Assembly (NCBI RefSeq): GCF_000373785.1
Contig: NZ_KB892379.1
Location: 326,566 to 390,565 of the forward strand
Direction: 5' to 3'
Source: Erysipelothrix tonsillarum DSM 14972
Lineage (GTDB): Bacteria > Bacillota_I > Bacilli_A > Erysipelotrichales > Erysipelotrichaceae
DNA: 64,000 bases
The stretch's first letter is position 1. The number at the start of each line of letters is the position of its first letter. The position numbers and the translations under genes were made by a program. Shown piece by piece: positions 34,761 to 43,548 of the stretch. Under the pieces are notes generated by a model. It was given only the letters and a program-made list of their open reading frames with translations. It ran no database searches and was not told the origin of the DNA.

Positions 34761-36206
34761 ATGAAATGCGATCAATTTGAATTAATGAGTCAGGAAGATG
34801 AACTTCCGTGTAGCTCTAAGAAAAAAAGAATAAGTGTTCCGAAATTTGAGAGTCATTTCCTAAGCGGATATTTTGGTTATGATTCAAAGGTATGCAGGCA
34901 ATTTTATTTGTCTCACAAAAGCAGGAGCACTGATCTTGATCGGTCGCAAGATTTCAGGTTACGCAATCAAAGTGGGTGTCAGTTACAGACTCAGTTTGAT
35001 GAATTACATGAGTGGTGTCAACGCAAACTATCGGGACTTTTTTCACCGCGCCAAGATGTACTCATCTTTTCGCATTTTAATCCCAAGCAACAGACCATCC
35101 ATGTACGAAATAATTTTAAACATCTTAATACTAAAAATGTGGTGTTTCGGTCGTGTGTCCTTAAGGATGGACTTATGATTCGAGGCTCTGAGAATGAATT
35201 TAAGATTTACACGGATGTGGGGGAAATGCAAGAAATATCATTGAACATTCCCAGTTTTTATGAATTGGATGCAATGTATCATTTGAATTTTTATATCGAA
35301 GATCCCTATACCCAGGAGCCTGTGTTGTGCCATCAACAACGATTGCATCATTTGGTGAAGCAGGAGGTCTTGATGGATGAGTCTTATGGCCATCTGGATG
35401 TTATAGAGGATGAGAGCTTTTGTGATATTGCCGGAGAATCGTTTTCATTGCGATTTAATAAACAATCTGGCCTTATTGAATCCTATGTGTTTGAGGGAAG
35501 AGGATTGTTATCACATCCAATGGGATTATTATGTAATCGCGGGCCGATGAATTATGAGGATGATCATCTTTGGTATCAATTTACTGAAGGGTGGCATCAG
35601 CAAGCCGTTAACACGACGACACTTCATTTTTCCATTGTGGTAGTTAACGATTCAAGAGTTCGGGTTACGGTTCGCAGCGCCCTTGGAAACGGTTCTGTGG
35701 CCCACACAATCTACAAAGTCTTTGCGGATGGACGTATTTGGGTTAGACAATCGTTTATTCCATCTAAAACAACAGGCTTGTCCATGATTGGTTTTGAAAT
35801 CCCCATGTTACCTGAAGTGGAGGAGTTTTTATACTTTGGGCGAGGTCCGTATAGTAATTATCAAAATCTAAATGATGATTTGCCCTTAGGTGTTTACAAA
35901 GAATCGATTATGGCGACATCTTCCCCTAAGACGTTTGAAAACCATACGAATACGTTTTGGGCTTCACTAACTAATAAGAACCACTGTGGTTTGATGGTTA
36001 AATCGGATAAAGTACCTTTGAATGTCGGTGCACGAAGACGTCAAGATGGGGGTGTTGATTTAATCGTTGCGATGAATGTGGTTGGTTGGCTTTCAAAACA
36101 TGAACCCCAATTTCTTGAAGTGAATCGGGATTATCACTATGAATTTGAGCTCGTTCCGATTACACAGAACAAAGAGGATTCATTATATAAAATTAAAATC
36201 ATATAA
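34761..36206 (+). CDS. Orphan beta-galactosidase C-terminal domains (Bgal_small_N-like), no catalytic barrel
   Basis: A 481-residue protein matching only the C-terminal part of GH2 beta-galactosidases. Residues ~110-200 resemble the beta-sandwich domain 4 (QTIHVRNNFKHLNTKNVVFR). Residues ~215-475 resemble the mutarotase-like domain 5, with FGRGPYSNYQNLNDDLPLGVYK as hallmark. The TIM barrel with its two catalytic Glu is missing and no large subunit gene is nearby. The first ~105 residues are Cys- and Arg/Lys-rich and unlike GH2. It may be a LacM-like subunit, a carbohydrate-binding relic, or a truncated gene. Promoter and AGGAGG are intact, which argues against a dead gene. Confidence 0.7.
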   Translation: MKCDQFELMSQEDELPCSSKKKRISVPKFESHFLSGYFGYDSKVCRQFYLSHKSRSTDLDRSQDFRLRNQSGCQLQTQFDELHEWCQRKLSGLFSPRQDVLIFSHFNPKQQTIHVRNNFKHLNTKNVVFRSCVLKDGLMIRGSENEFKIYTDVGEMQEISLNIPSFYELDAMYHLNFYIEDPYTQEPVLCHQQRLHHLVKQEVLMDESYGHLDVIEDESFCDIAGESFSLRFNKQSGLIESYVFEGRGLLSHPMGLLCNRGPMNYEDDHLWYQFTEGWHQQAVNTTTLHFSIVVVNDSRVRVTVRSALGNGSVAHTIYKVFADGRIWVRQSFIPSKTTGLSMIGFEIPMLPEVEEFLYFGRGPYSNYQNLNDDLPLGVYKESIMATSSPKTFENHTNTFWASLTNKNHCGLMVKSDKVPLNVGARRRQDGGVDLIVAMNVVGWLSKHEPQFLEVNRDYHYEFELVPITQNKEDSLYKIKII

Positions 36207-36209
36207 AAA

Positions 36210-36236
36210 AGCATGCCTAAGGCATGCTCTTTTATT
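36210..36236. terminator. Bidirectional terminator, 34761 gene / GGCT gene
   Basis: AGCATGCC/GGCATGCT with 3-base loop, A-run before and T-run after. Confidence 0.88.
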
Positions 36237-36648
36237 TTTTTGAAGTTTTAAAAGCTCTCCAACTTCCCTCAGGAAGATGAATTGCTTCATTAAAATGTGG
36301 ATCTTGATCTTTTAAATTATAGAAATAAACACCGAGTTCAACAGTATCACCATTTTCTTTAGTGATGGTTGATGGAATACGTTTGTATTCATCATCATCG
36401 CGGCCGTTAAAGCCCTCCATGGCATCAATATCGTCAATAATAAGACTCAGGTCTTTTACTGTAATGATTTCGCCCCAAACTTTGGTATCGCCTTCTTGTA
36501 GAAGCGCAGGATAACCTTTATAAGGCATATCGTATAAAGTCCCTAAGACGAAAGCTTTTTCAATCGAAACAACATGTCCATCGACATATTTATCAAAATT
36601 AAAGAAACCTTCCATCAAAGATCCGTAAACAAACATTTGATTATTCAT
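36232..36648 (-). CDS. Gamma-glutamylcyclotransferase family protein
   Basis: A 138-residue AIG2/GGCT-fold protein. The substrate-binding motif YGSLM is at residues 8-12; GTLYDMPYKGYPALLQEGDTKVWGEI is conserved. The family releases 5-oxoproline (pyroglutamate) from gamma-glutamyl amines. It starts on the last base of the pcp stop (TAATG), so it is coupled to another pyroglutamate-forming enzyme. Confidence 0.88.
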   Translation of the reverse strand: MNNQMFVYGSLMEGFFNFDKYVDGHVVSIEKAFVLGTLYDMPYKGYPALLQEGDTKVWGEIITVKDLSLIIDDIDAMEGFNGRDDDEYKRIPSTITKENGDTVELGVYFYNLKDQDPHFNEAIHLPEGSWRAFKTSKK

Positions 36649-37289
36649 TAGCTAATTGCGCCACCTTGAATCTTATGATCCTCTTTAACTGTAACTGCTG
36701 TAGCGATACATACTTCTAAACCTTTTGCGATTTGATCTAAAGTCAAACTTGGTGAAGTAGGTTTATCCATAACTTGTTCTGTAGCAAATGGCACATGAAT
36801 GAACCCGCCTCGAACGTTTGGATATTTCTTATCAACAAGATAAAGTAAACCATACATTAAGTGGTTACATACAAAGGTACCTGCTGTATTGGAAACACTT
36901 GCGGGAATTGAAGCTTGCTTCATATTTTCAACCATTGCTTTGATTGGCAATGTTGCGAAGTATGCTGCTTTACCATCTTCAAAGATTGTTTCATCAATAG
37001 GTTGGTTGCCTTCGTTATCTTTAATACGAGCATCATCTTGATTGATTGCCACGCGTTCCGGTGTAACACCAAAACGGTTCCCTGCTTGACCAACACAGAT
37101 GACAATGTCAGGTTGATGTTTAGCCATCGCTTCATCTAATACTTCAACCGATTTTTTGAAGACGGTTGGAACTTCGAGTTTAAGTACTTCGGCCCCTTCG
37201 ATTGTATCAGGGAGTAATTTAACTGCTTCATAAGCAGGATTCATTTTTTCCCCACCAAATGGATCAAAACCTGTAATTAAAACTTTCAT
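36648..37289 (-). CDS. pcp: Pyroglutamyl-peptidase I (C15)
   Basis: A 213-residue cysteine peptidase that removes N-terminal pyroglutamate from peptides. The triad is Glu78 (TPERVAIN), Cys141 ([15 protein letters not shown]) and His165 (GFIHVPF). ATG at 37289 follows AAGGAGG; the open frame extends six codons further to 37307 without support. Operon order is DUF969-DUF979-pcp-GGCT. Confidence 0.96.
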   Translation of the reverse strand: MKVLITGFDPFGGEKMNPAYEAVKLLPDTIEGAEVLKLEVPTVFKKSVEVLDEAMAKHQPDIVICVGQAGNRFGVTPERVAINQDDARIKDNEGNQPIDETIFEDGKAAYFATLPIKAMVENMKQASIPASVSNTAGTFVCNHLMYGLLYLVDKKYPNVRGGFIHVPFATEQVMDKPTSPSLTLDQIAKGLEVCIATAVTVKEDHKIQGGAIS

Positions 37290-37311
37290 ATATACGTCCT
37301 CCTTCAATTAA

Positions 37312-38265
37312 TTAGAAAGCTAAGAAATACATCAAGAAGATATGGATTACTAACATAATAAGAGCCATAGGTGCTTGATATTTAATAATAGAATATTGTG
37401 ATTTTGTTTCTAACAATGCAGCTGGAACAATATTAAAGTTCGCTGCCATTGGTGTTAGAAGTGTACCACAGAAACCAGCTGTCATTGCAAGCGCACCTGC
37501 AATAAGTGGGTTTGCTCCTTGAGCAAAGACAAATGGAATTCCGATACCAATTGTGATTACAGTAAAGGCTGCGAAAGCGTTTCCCATAATAATCGTAAAG
37601 ATTGCCATACCCACACAGTAAGCAACAACACCAGCGAAAATACTTCCGTTAGGGATGAAACTACCAAGTAAGGTTGCAATTAAATTTCCAACACCAGCAG
37701 TTGTAAAGACAACGCCAAGTGCTGAGAGCAATTGAGGCAAGATGCTGAATGAACCCATTGTACGCATTAAACGTGTAGCGTCATTCATAACGCCTCGAGG
37801 TTTTGTTTTTGTGATTATAAATGTGGCAACTAAACCACATGCAGCGGACAATCCAATTGCAATATAACCAAGCACACCAGCACTTACGCCCGGTGCGATT
37901 TTAGGCAACACAAAGGAGAATAAGAATGCTCCGATTGCGATAAATACAGAAGGAATAAAGATTTTAAATCCGATTCGATCTGATTGTTCATCACGAAACT
38001 CTTGAGATATTTGTTCAATATCTCCAATATTAACGGTTTTCATGAAAGATAAGACTCCAAGTGCTAAGACAAGAAGACCATTCACTTTATTAGGGATGTA
38101 TTTCCCAACCATAAATAATGCGGCTAAAATAATCCAAAATGTAGCGGCACCATATTTACGGTTATCCTCAATATTACGGTAAGCTGAGATTGCAGTAGCG
38201 ATGAAGATACATCCTACAACCATATACCACATTTCTAAGAATAATTCCCAAAAATTAGCTGTCAT
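37312..38265 (-). CDS. DUF979 family membrane protein
   Basis: A 317-residue membrane protein with about nine helices, of the DUF979 family, which is nearly always encoded next to DUF969 and commonly to pcp. The paired proteins look like two halves of an ion-coupled organic-acid permease. The context suggests import of 5-oxoproline or pyroglutamyl peptides (inference). It is separated by three bases from the DUF969 gene. Confidence 0.85.
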   Translation of the reverse strand: MTANFWELFLEMWYMVVGCIFIATAISAYRNIEDNRKYGAATFWIILAALFMVGKYIPNKVNGLLVLALGVLSFMKTVNIGDIEQISQEFRDEQSDRIGFKIFIPSVFIAIGAFLFSFVLPKIAPGVSAGVLGYIAIGLSAACGLVATFIITKTKPRGVMNDATRLMRTMGSFSILPQLLSALGVVFTTAGVGNLIATLLGSFIPNGSIFAGVVAYCVGMAIFTIIMGNAFAAFTVITIGIGIPFVFAQGANPLIAGALAMTAGFCGTLLTPMAANFNIVPAALLETKSQYSIIKYQAPMALIMLVIHIFLMYFLAF

Positions 38266-38268
38266 AAA

Positions 38269-38952
38269 CTATTTAGCCCCTTTCTTAATACGACGATCTA
38301 ACAGAACTGTTTGAGCGCCTCCAAGTACTAGAGCAATTACAAATACAGGAACGCTCCAGAGTGCGATTCCTTGGTGTGTAACATCATAACCTTGTTCAAC
38401 GAGTGTTTCTACAATGAGAATAACACCACTTGCATAAGGGAATAGGTTTTGCCCAAAGAAGTTACCATAGTTTTCAGCAGCTGCGGCACCTGCTTTAATT
38501 TCTTCTTCCTCTGCTACGCTCAGTGCAGAACCTTTTTCTTGGATTCCAGCACCTTCAGCCATAGGATGAATTAATGGACGGACAAATTGGGGATGCCCTC
38601 CTAAACGCAATGCTCCAGCGGCAGCACATTGACGAATTAATTGGTAAACCCAAATAACACGTCCTGCAGTTAGAACCTTCATTTTTTGAATTAACTTAAC
38701 AGCTTGTTCTTTCAGTCCATAACGCTCACATACCCCTACTACAGGTAACGTTAGGACAAAGATTGTTAAGCCACGGGATTTAACAAAATTTGATCCAAGT
38801 GTTTCTAATATTTCACCAAAATTCATACCACCAATTAAAGCGGTAACAACTGCAGCGACTAAGACAACAGCAATTGAATCAATTTTCAATGCAAATCCAA
38901 CAACAATAATAAGAACTCCGACTAGGAGCCATAGATTAACAGTATCGACCAT
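38269..38952 (-). CDS. DUF969 family membrane protein
   Basis: A 227-residue membrane protein with about five helices and the DUF969 block RLGGHPQFVRPLIHPMAEGA, probable partner of DUF979. ATG at 38952 is 9 bases after GAGGAG; the frame is open to 38970. First gene of the four-gene operon, driven by the promoter at 38990-39018. Confidence 0.85.
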   Translation of the reverse strand: MVDTVNLWLLVGVLIIVVGFALKIDSIAVVLVAAVVTALIGGMNFGEILETLGSNFVKSRGLTIFVLTLPVVGVCERYGLKEQAVKLIQKMKVLTAGRVIWVYQLIRQCAAAGALRLGGHPQFVRPLIHPMAEGAGIQEKGSALSVAEEEEIKAGAAAAENYGNFFGQNLFPYASGVILIVETLVEQGYDVTHQGIALWSVPVFVIALVLGGAQTVLLDRRIKKGAK

Positions 38953-38989
38953 ACACTTCTCCTCTCGCATAGAATTAACTATACGTAAG

Positions 38990-39018
38990 ATTATAAAATG
39001 AAACAGGATTCATTACAA
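38990..39018 (-). promoter_or_regulatory. Promoter of the DUF969-DUF979-pcp-GGCT operon
   Basis: On the minus strand, -35 TTGTAA and a perfect -10 TATAAT separated by 17 bases. Confidence 0.75.
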
Positions 39019-39293
39019 CTAAAAGACGTGTAGATTTTAAAGATTGAACCCATCAAGTTCATAAAACAAATATAAAAGAGGCTTTTTTCGGTTTGTTTCA
39101 GGCCGATGATTAGTCAAAAATAGCCTTTAAACAGAGTGATTAATCTTGTTTCATAGATTTACAGAAGCAAATGATAAAGAAACTGAAAAAGAAATCAAAA
39201 ATAATGAAAGAAATCAAAAATAAATGGTTTGCACACATGGTTTTCACGTTTAAAACACATATAAATGATATGATTTATAAGATAAAAAAAGAG
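39019..39293. other. Gene-free AT-rich spacer
   Basis: No open frame or ribosome site of note; it contains the unresolved promoter of the DUF349 gene. Confidence 0.5.
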
Positions 39294-39331
39294 TATTTTA
39301 TCGCAACGGGATAATTTTCCGTGATAAAATA
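39294..39331 (+). promoter_or_regulatory. Leader hairpin before the DUF349 gene
   Basis: TATTTTATC/GATAAAATA with inner ACGG/CCGT, just upstream of the SD AGAGGTG. The in-frame GTG at 39321 lies in this hairpin and is therefore a poor start. Confidence 0.5.
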
Positions 39332-39359
39332 TTTGTACTATAAGAAAGAGGTGTTCGAC

Positions 39360-40583
39360 ATTAACGAGAAACAGATTAATGAGACAGAAGAAGTAGTAGA
39401 AAAGGAAGTAAGAGAGCCTGAATTTTCACGACATGATTTTGGATGGGAAAGTCTTGCTTCTGTGGAAACGTCTCGACAAAACCAATTAATTTCAGAAGTA
39501 TATAGTGTAATGAGTACAGGAGATGATGAACGCATTGAGTTTATCAAGCGTGAATGGGAGTCTCTTTCAGAAGAAGGGATTGACCAAGATTTAGAAGATA
39601 AGTTTAAGACTGCTCTTGATCAATACGAACATCGTCAAGAACGACTTGTTAGCGCACGCACCATTAAAAAAGAGTTGATTGAACAAGCGGAACAACTTAA
39701 AAAATCAACTGATTGGAATAAAACAGCAGCGAAATTGCAGGATTTACAAAAACAATGGAAAGAAGCAGGATTTGCAGGTCAAGATGTAGATCAAGAACTT
39801 TGGGAAAAATTCCGCGCAATCAATGATGAATTCTTTGATGCACGTAGTGCCCATTTCGACCAAATGAATGCTTTACGTAAAGACGCAAAATCTGCTAAAG
39901 AAGCATTGATTGAAGAAGTTCAAAAAATTAAAGATTCTACTGAATGGAAAGAAACCTCGGATGCTATGCGTGATTTAATGACGCAATGGAAAGAGGCAGG
40001 ATTTGCAGGACGAGAACATGAAGATCGCTTGTGGGAAGAATTCAATGGTCATCGCCAAAGTTTCTACCAAAAACAAAGAGAATTCTTCGATGGACTTCGT
40101 GCAGAGCATGATGTAGCACGTGAGAAAAAAGAAGCTATTATCCAAAAAGCGCAAGATCTCGTGCAAGCATTTAACGATACAACAACACGTGAACATATGG
40201 AATCATTATTTGACGAATGGAAAGAAGCGGGACACAGTGGTCGTGAACATGAACCAAAACTTTGGGATACGTTCCGTGGACTTCAAGATGAGTTCTATGC
40301 ACGTATAAAAAATCGTGATTACAATCGTCAAGAATCACGACGTAATGAAATCGAAGAAGAACTTGATCTTCTAGACGTTCGTTGTGACGCCCTTGAACAA
40401 CTTAATGAAAAAATAAAAATGAAGATTGCAAGTCTCGAGGGCCAAGCGCTCACGAATGATTCTGAGACGTTACAAGAAGAAATTGCAGGTCTTAAAAACA
40501 ACTATGAAGAAAACGAAACAAAACTTGACGAATATGTTCGCGAACAAGCTAAACTTCAAAACGAATTAAATCGAATATTCTAG
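39360..40583 (+). CDS. DUF349 repeat coiled-coil protein
   Basis: About 407 residues, cytoplasmic and highly charged. Three DUF349 repeats are visible, each with the pattern LxxQWKEAGFAGxxxxxxLWEEFR: near DLQKQWKEAGFAG, DLMTQWKEAGFAG and SLFDEWKEAGHSG. A C-terminal coiled coil (~330-407) follows. Function of the family is unsettled. The start is unclear: SD AGAGGTG is spaced 6 bases from ATT at 39360; in-frame alternatives are GTG 39351, TTG 39333 and GTG 39321, all badly spaced. I chose ATT on spacing only. Confidence 0.8.
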   Translation: MNEKQINETEEVVEKEVREPEFSRHDFGWESLASVETSRQNQLISEVYSVMSTGDDERIEFIKREWESLSEEGIDQDLEDKFKTALDQYEHRQERLVSARTIKKELIEQAEQLKKSTDWNKTAAKLQDLQKQWKEAGFAGQDVDQELWEKFRAINDEFFDARSAHFDQMNALRKDAKSAKEALIEEVQKIKDSTEWKETSDAMRDLMTQWKEAGFAGREHEDRLWEEFNGHRQSFYQKQREFFDGLRAEHDVAREKKEAIIQKAQDLVQAFNDTTTREHMESLFDEWKEAGHSGREHEPKLWDTFRGLQDEFYARIKNRDYNRQESRRNEIEEELDLLDVRCDALEQLNEKIKMKIASLEGQALTNDSETLQEEIAGLKNNYEENETKLDEYVREQAKLQNELNRIF

Positions 40584-40587
40584 TTTC

Positions 40588-40614
40588 AACCACTCTTGCA
40601 TGAGTGGTTTTTTT
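40588..40614 (+). terminator. Terminator after the DUF349 gene
   Basis: AACCACTC/GAGTGGTT with 6-base loop and T-run. Confidence 0.9.
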
Positions 40615-40644
40615 ATGGTCTAATAGTCATGAAACGAGGGTCTT

Positions 40645-41718
40645 ATGAAAAACAAATTACTTAAAGTTATCTTAATTTTTCTTTGTGCTTTTTTAGGTTT
40701 TGCGGGTGGTCACATGGCTCAAAAACTATCGTTCACATATAGTATGAGTCCATTGCATATTTTTAGTGCTTCGATGGGATTTATCCTCCTGAGTTTTCTT
40801 ATCCATATAATCATGCATGAGGTAGGTCATCTTATTTTTGGACTTGTGAGTGGTTATCACTTTATACTCATCCGTTTTTTCAGTTTAACACTTGTTCAGA
40901 CGGATAAGGGGTTTAAACTGAAACGATTCAAAGTGCCGGGGACGGGTGGACAATGTTTAATGAGTCCACCAAAGTCAATGCATGAACCTTTTCCAACGCA
41001 ATTATATAATTACGGTGGTATTATCATGAATGCAGTGCTTGCGCTGGTTGCCTTAGTCATCCTCATATTTGGAAGTACGGGACCTTATATGCAAATATTT
41101 TTAACGTTATTAATACTTTTGGGAATTTTTTCGATTTTGGTCAATGGCTTAGTGATGGAAGATACCCCAAACGATGGATATAATGCAGCATTACTGCGTA
41201 ATCGGCCTGAATTACTTCCGTATTTTTGGTTGCAGCTTTACGTAGTTGGGATGAAGGCGCAAGGGAAAGGCTATGAGGCGATTAATTCCAAGATGATCCA
41301 ACCTGTCTCAAAACAGAATTGTGATAATGTAATTGGCCTCACAGCACAATTAATTTATATTGAATCACTGCCTCTAAACCGTGATCGTTTGGAAGCTTAT
41401 GAAGCCCTTGAAGGGATTGAGATGATTCCGCTCCAACGTGTGTTGGTTGATTTGGATCATGCGTCGTGTCTGATGATGGAAGGGGAAGTGATTGAACCAA
41501 CCCCGTTGATGAATAATATCGCGAAAAAGTTAAAAGGAAATCCAGACTGTCTCAAGTATGAATATCTTAAAGCGCGCATTGTTGATCAGGACATGCAGCA
41601 GGCTGAACAAATTTATAATAATTTCTTTAAAGCAACAAAACATTACCCATACCGCCATGATGTGGAATTGATTTATAAAGATCTTAAATCAATTCATGAG
41701 AGTCATCTTGATGGGTGA
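40645..41718 (+). CDS. M50-like membrane metalloprotease
   Basis: A 357-residue protein whose N-terminal ~185 residues contain about five membrane helices. It carries the zinc motif HEVGH (in IIMHEVGHLIFG) and a plausible third-ligand segment EDTPNDGYNAALL, as in site-2-type M50 proteases (the usual motif is NxxPxxxxDG). The C-terminal ~170 residues are soluble and helical, perhaps TPR-like. The substrate is unknown. It overlaps the next gene by 8 bases. Confidence 0.75.
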   Translation: MKNKLLKVILIFLCAFLGFAGGHMAQKLSFTYSMSPLHIFSASMGFILLSFLIHIIMHEVGHLIFGLVSGYHFILIRFFSLTLVQTDKGFKLKRFKVPGTGGQCLMSPPKSMHEPFPTQLYNYGGIIMNAVLALVALVILIFGSTGPYMQIFLTLLILLGIFSILVNGLVMEDTPNDGYNAALLRNRPELLPYFWLQLYVVGMKAQGKGYEAINSKMIQPVSKQNCDNVIGLTAQLIYIESLPLNRDRLEAYEALEGIEMIPLQRVLVDLDHASCLMMEGEVIEPTPLMNNIAKKLKGNPDCLKYEYLKARIVDQDMQQAEQIYNNFFKATKHYPYRHDVELIYKDLKSIHESHLDG

Positions 41719-42259
41719 GTATGAAAAAATGGTTTCTGGTGCCATGTATAACAGTGATGATCCCTATTTAATGGAACTCAGTCTTAAAGCCATGGAAACA
41801 ATAATTAGAGCAAATCAAGAACCACACGGTCAAAAACGTTCGGAAATTTACCGGGAAATACTGGGAAGTACTGATGGTTCGTTTTGTATCTGTCCAGGAT
41901 TTGCCTGTGACTATGGTGTAAATATTCATATTGGGAAAAACTTCTTTGCGAATCATCAATGTATCATGCTTGATGTTTGTGAAATCCGTTTTGGTGATGA
42001 CTGCATGTGTGGTCCCAATGTCCAAATTTACACTGCCACACACCCACTTAATCCTCTTGAACGAAATGCAGGTCTTGAATACGGAAAATCTGTTTCAATA
42101 GGTAATAATGCATGGCTTGGAGGAAGTTGTGTCATTTTACCGGGTGTTACCTTAGGTGACAATGTAGTGGTCGGCGCAGGAGCTGTTGTAACACAAAGTT
42201 TCGGCGATAATGTCGTACTTGCCGGAAATCCAGCACAAATCATCAAAATTATTGATTAA
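41711..42259 (+). CDS. Maltose/galactoside-type O-acetyltransferase
   Basis: A 182-residue left-handed beta-helix acetyltransferase of the Maa/LacA type. An N-terminal Mac domain (SEYEKMVSGAMYNSDDPYL-like) and hexapeptide repeats are visible, with the catalytic His in YTATHPLNP and the acetyl-CoA segment IGNNAWLGGSCVILPGVTLGDNVVVGAGAVVT. It acetylates sugars with acetyl-CoA. ATG at 41711 lies inside the end of the protease gene. Confidence 0.92.
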   Translation: MGEYEKMVSGAMYNSDDPYLMELSLKAMETIIRANQEPHGQKRSEIYREILGSTDGSFCICPGFACDYGVNIHIGKNFFANHQCIMLDVCEIRFGDDCMCGPNVQIYTATHPLNPLERNAGLEYGKSVSIGNNAWLGGSCVILPGVTLGDNVVVGAGAVVTQSFGDNVVLAGNPAQIIKIID

Positions 42260-42283
42260 AAAAAGTCCCTAGGGACTTTTTTT
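42258..42283. terminator. Bidirectional terminator, acetyltransferase / PLD-like gene
   Basis: A-run plus AGTCCCTAGGGACT plus T-run: a continuous palindrome. Confidence 0.88.
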
Positions 42284-43028
42284 AATAAGCAATTTCTTCG
42301 AAATATTGTTTACCGATTTCATTAAAATAGAACTGTTGATGATCTTTGTCGTTTAATAATGAATCGATGTATTGATGAATATCATTGACTTCGTTTTTTT
42401 GTTTTAAACTCATACATGATTCATAGTTTGAATAGAAACCGTTCTTGGTGAAATTGAGTGAACCTACAAAAGCAACATCATCAATAACATAAAGTTTTGT
42501 ATGGAGCTTTTGATGACGGTTGGTTTTCCAGATTGCAATTGGCATTTTAGGTTCGTAGGTGTAGGTATAGATCGGGGTTTTATGAACGCAATCAAGGTAC
42601 TTAATGTTTGCAATCCCAAGAACTATAAATACGATCATTTCTAACCAAAATCCAAAAGACCCGCGAATTGACATTGCATGTGCAAAGATAATTATATTAA
42701 TAAAACACCATACAAATGCAATTAGGCGCCCTTTCCGTTTTTTCTGTAAAGCTTCTTTACTTTTAAGCTTTGTTTGTGTGAAAAGCGTATGCGCCAATTC
42801 ACGGTTTACCCTTTGTCCTTGTTTATAGTCCCAGGTGAACACAAGTCCAGTATCAACACCTGCTTGATGACGATCTAATAGTTTCTCAACGTATTCTTTA
42901 TTAACATAGGGGGATACAACTTTAATTGCATGTTTACTTTGATCAAGATACGTCATGATTTCCTTACCGGCACCTTTACCGATATAAAGATCACCATCGA
43001 CGCGATTTAAATTTAAATGATTAGACAC
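42282..43028 (-). CDS. Phospholipase D-like domain membrane protein
   Basis: A 248-residue protein with two helices in the middle (~105-145) and one PLD HKD motif (HTKLYVIDD, followed by VGSLNFTKNG). The N-terminal part (GKEIMTYLDQSKHAIKVVSPYV) is typical of the PLD nuclease/transferase fold, but the first HKD motif is not seen, so activity would need a dimer. Function unknown. RBS AAAGGAG. Confidence 0.8.
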   Translation of the reverse strand: MSNHLNLNRVDGDLYIGKGAGKEIMTYLDQSKHAIKVVSPYVNKEYVEKLLDRHQAGVDTGLVFTWDYKQGQRVNRELAHTLFTQTKLKSKEALQKKRKGRLIAFVWCFINIIIFAHAMSIRGSFGFWLEMIVFIVLGIANIKYLDCVHKTPIYTYTYEPKMPIAIWKTNRHQKLHTKLYVIDDVAFVGSLNFTKNGFYSNYESCMSLKQKNEVNDIHQYIDSLLNDKDHQQFYFNEIGKQYFEEIAY

Positions 43029-43146
43029 AATAAATCTCCTTTAATAACGATACACATCATAAATAAGGATATCTAAAGTTACAAGTTCGTCAGTTCAATT
43101 CCACAAATAAAAGGTATTAAAAAGTCAAATTAATAGGTGGAAAAGA

Positions 43147-43168
43147 AAAGCCATCATACGATGGCTTT
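43147..43168 (-). terminator. Terminator after the 126-residue gene
   Basis: AAAGCCATC/GATGGCTTT with ATAC loop; T-rich on the minus strand. Confidence 0.75.
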
Positions 43169-43534
43169 ATGTTTAACACGATTTAAGAGTAATTTTGAAT
43201 CTAAGGATTCAAACTCATTCGCATCGATATAGAGAAGATTGGTTAAGGTTTCCGTTTCCGTAAAATCTAATTTTGGACGAACGCGCCGCAATGCTTTTTG
43301 GATCTTATTAATTTGGTCAAAAGGGTCCAAGTCATCATTAGTGATGATTTCTTTACAGACAATGTAATGGTATAACAATTCTTTTTGATCACGTTTTGGA
43401 AAGAGTTGTACTAATACATCCTGAATCATTTGTTTATGTTGATCCCCTCTTGGAAAGACCTGTTTCATGTACTGCTCGCGGTCCCGATCAACATCCACTT
43501 TTGGCCGAAAATTAAACCAATTATCAATACCCAT
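43154..43534 (-). CDS. Hypothetical protein, 126 residues
   Basis: A small soluble basic protein that I do not recognise, rich in Asp, Arg and Lys; predicted mostly helical. It begins with a conserved-looking WFNFRPKVDVDRDREQYM. SD AAAAGGAAG before ATG and a terminator of its own support that it is a real gene. It lies next to the ClbS-like gene on the same strand, with only 14 bases between. Confidence 0.65.
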   Translation of the reverse strand: MGIDNWFNFRPKVDVDRDREQYMKQVFPRGDQHKQMIQDVLVQLFPKRDQKELLYHYIVCKEIITNDDLDPFDQINKIQKALRRVRPKLDFTETETLTNLLYIDANEFESLDSKLLLNRVKHKAIV

Positions 43535-43548
43535 GGTATCACTTCCTT

